7,727 bases of DNA, from the NCBI GenBank assembly GCA_030637925.1, contig DAOWFR010000007.1, positions 1 through 7,727 of the forward strand, given 5' to 3'. This document shows, piece by piece, positions 6,512 through 7,727 of the stretch (positions are counted from its first letter, which is position 1; the number at the start of each line of letters is the position of its first letter). The DNA comes from Methanobacteriota archaeon (GTDB taxonomy: Archaea > Nanobdellota > Nanobdellia > Woesearchaeales > SM23-78). The position numbers and the translations under genes were made by a program. The notes beneath the pieces are model-generated. The model was not told where the DNA came from, ran no database searches, and worked only from the letters and a program-made list of their open reading frames with translations.

Positions 6512-6518
6512 CCACCTC
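6512..6518 (-). promoter_or_regulatory. Shine-Dalgarno sequence selecting the TTG start of the ATPase
   Basis: The minus strand reads GAGGTGG here, six bases complementary to the archaeal anti-Shine-Dalgarno. It ends 7 nt (8 from GAGGTG) before TTG at 6504-6502 and 19 nt before the ATG at 6492-6490. The spacing favours TTG. The other starts in this window lack such a site and look leaderless. Confidence 0.65.
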
Positions 6519-6567
6519 TTTCCTGATAATCATTTATTATTAGATGTTTATTAATGTTTTGATATTA

Positions 6568-6575
6568 AGTATAAA
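6568..6575 (-). promoter_or_regulatory. Candidate TATA box of the ATPase gene
   Basis: TTTATACT on the minus strand, in the AT-rich gap, would place transcription start near 6546 and give a leader of about 42 nt that includes the Shine-Dalgarno sequence. A weaker alternative is the TAATAATAAAT patch at about 6533-6544, which would put the start almost on the Shine-Dalgarno. The region is so AT-rich that the choice is uncertain. Confidence 0.35.
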
Positions 6576-6577
6576 TA

Positions 6578-6588
6578 TTTATATATAA
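6578..6588 (+). promoter_or_regulatory. TATA box of the EndoQ gene
   Basis: TTTATATATAA is centred 28 nt before the ATG at 6611, matching the leaderless spacing of the other plus-strand genes here. No Shine-Dalgarno sequence lies between it and the ATG. It sits next to the candidate minus-strand TATA box of the ATPase, so the 106-base gap (6505-6610) holds two adjacent divergent promoters and nothing else I can identify. Confidence 0.6.
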
Positions 6589-6610
6589 TAACCAATTCTG
6601 AAGTTAAAAT

Positions 6611-7727
6611 ATGAGAATCATAGCTGACCTTCATATTCATTCACGTTACTCAAGGGCTTGCTCTGCTCAGCTTACCATTCCTAATCTTGAGAAATGGGCA
6701 AAGATAAAGGGTCTTGATTTATTAGGTACAGGTGATTTTTCTCATCCAAAATGGTTTGCTGAGTTAAAAAAAGAGTTAAAAGAAGATGGCACAGGCATTC
6801 TTAAAACAAAGAATGGTTTTCCTTTTGTGCTTCAAAATGAAATATCCTTAATGTATACTCAGAAGTATAAGGGCAGAAGGATTCATTTGGTTATATTAGC
6901 TCCTAGTTTTGAAATAGTTGAGCAGATAACTGATTATCTTAAGAGTAAAGGAAGGGTTGATTATGATGGCAGACCCATATTTAAGATCCCTTGTCCTGAG
7001 TTTGTTGATGAAATGATAAAGATTAGCAAGGATATTGAGATAATACCTGCTCATATCTGGACTCCCTGGTTTAGTCTTTTTGGTAGTAAGTCAGGCTTTG
7101 ATAGTGTTGAGGAGTGTTTTGAAGATAAAGCAAAATATATTCATGCTTTAGAAACGGGTATTAGCAGTGACCCTGAAATGAATTGGCGTTTATCCCAACT
7201 TGATAATTATAATCTGGTTAGTTTTTCTGATATTCATAGTTTTTGGCCTTGGCGTATTGGTAGAGAGTCAACTGTTTTTGAGATTAAGGAATTAACTTAT
7301 AATAATTTGATTAAAGCTTTGAGAACAGGGCAAGGATTAGCTGAAACTATTGAGGTTGACCCTAATTATGGTAAGTATCATTTTGATGGGCATAGGAATT
7401 GTAATATTTCTTTTAGTCCTGAGGAATCTAAGAAGCATAATAATATATGCCCTGTTTGCAAGAGACCCTTAACTATTGGTGTATTAAACAGAGTTGATGA
7501 ACTTGCTGATAGAAAACAAGGTGAAAAACCTAATAATGCTAAGCCTTTTAAGAGAATTATTCCTTTGCATGAAATATTATCTCTTGTTCTAAAAAGTGGA
7601 ATGGCTACTAAAAAGGTTTGGGCCAAGTATTATGAGATTCTTAAAGCAGGCAAGAATGAGTTTGATATATTACTAAATGTTTCTAAAGAAGAATTATTAA
7701 AGGTTGCTGATGAGAAAATTGTTGATA
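6611..7727 (+). CDS. Endonuclease Q (EndoQ), PHP-domain DNA repair nuclease (partial, cut by right edge)
   Basis: EndoQ nicks DNA 5' to deaminated bases (uracil, hypoxanthine, xanthine) and abasic sites, starting a repair route known mainly from Thermococcales and other archaea, with some bacterial homologues. The frame is open from ATG 6611 to the last base, giving 372 residues of a family usually a little over 400 long, so only the C-terminal tail is missing. The N-terminal PHP metal-binding domain shows DLHIHSRYSRACS (6-18; H8, H10), GTGDFSHP (39-46; D42), E77, H92, PAHIWTPWFSLFGSKSGFDS (146-165; H148) and SDIHS (206-210; D207, H209). These would hold the catalytic metals. The signature GLETGISSDPEMNWR is present in near-standard form (179-193). 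A zinc-binding part follows (C264, ICPVC with C280 and C283) with the family's LTIGVLNRVDELADR (287-301). The gene is divergent from the ATPase and probably leaderless. Assignment is strong; activity is family knowledge. Confidence 0.93.
   Translation, partial: MRIIADLHIHSRYSRACSAQLTIPNLEKWAKIKGLDLLGTGDFSHPKWFAELKKELKEDGTGILKTKNGFPFVLQNEISLMYTQKYKGRRIHLVILAPSFEIVEQITDYLKSKGRVDYDGRPIFKIPCPEFVDEMIKISKDIEIIPAHIWTPWFSLFGSKSGFDSVEECFEDKAKYIHALETGISSDPEMNWRLSQLDNYNLVSFSDIHSFWPWRIGRESTVFEIKELTYNNLIKALRTGQGLAETIEVDPNYGKYHFDGHRNCNISFSPEESKKHNNICPVCKRPLTIGVLNRVDELADRKQGEKPNNAKPFKRIIPLHEILSLVLKSGMATKKVWAKYYEILKAGKNEFDILLNVSKEELLKVADEKIVD

Noticed and set aside
6520..6610. AT-rich gap as a replication origin or small RNA gene
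   Set aside because: There are no origin-type repeats, conserved RNA structure or GC-rich island; divergent TATA boxes explain the composition.
7378..7626. 82-codon minus-strand frame at the right end
   Set aside because: It is antisense to the conserved zinc region of EndoQ; no independent support.

Overview
The window looks like a stretch of a compact, AT-rich archaeal genome. The archaeal assignment rests on three things. Elp3 and endonuclease Q (EndoQ) are both of archaeal type. Most genes have TATA-like boxes centred about 27-29 nt before the start codon, as expected for leaderless archaeal transcripts. Short T-tracts follow several stop codons. A DPANN-like lineage such as Woesearchaeota or Pacearchaeota is my guess from the flavour of the proteins and the gene packing; the window does not prove it.

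There are six genes with alternating orientation and almost no unused DNA. (1) 1-309, plus: the C-terminal end of a probable winged-helix protein, cut by the left edge. (2) 304-1986, minus: Elp3, the radical SAM/acetyltransferase that modifies the tRNA wobble uridine. (3) 2043-2789, plus: a 248-residue aromatic-rich protein I do not recognise, more AT-rich than its neighbours. (4) 2832-3833, plus: a CaCA-family cation/Ca2+ exchanger. (5) 3820-6504, minus: a SERCA-like Ca2+-transporting P-type ATPase. (6) 6611 to the right edge, plus: EndoQ, a PHP-domain DNA repair nuclease, about 372 residues visible. No gene-free stretch exceeds 110 bases, and I see no RNA gene, CRISPR array, mobile element or long repeat.

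Genes 4 and 5 are both likely Ca2+ exporters, one driven by an ion gradient and one by ATP. They meet tail to tail with a 14-base overlap and probably serve the same ion-homeostasis task, although they are transcribed separately. The other genes (tRNA modification, DNA repair) look like unrelated housekeeping neighbours.

The most distinctive features are regulatory and architectural. A perfectly palindromic TATA box sits exactly midway between the divergent starts of elp3 and the unknown gene. The elp3 and winged-helix genes share a palindromic Leu-stop hexamer. The ATPase alone appears to use a TTG start with a strong Shine-Dalgarno sequence. I did not find a multi-gene undescribed system that I could defend; the unknown gene at 2043-2789 is the best candidate for new biology.
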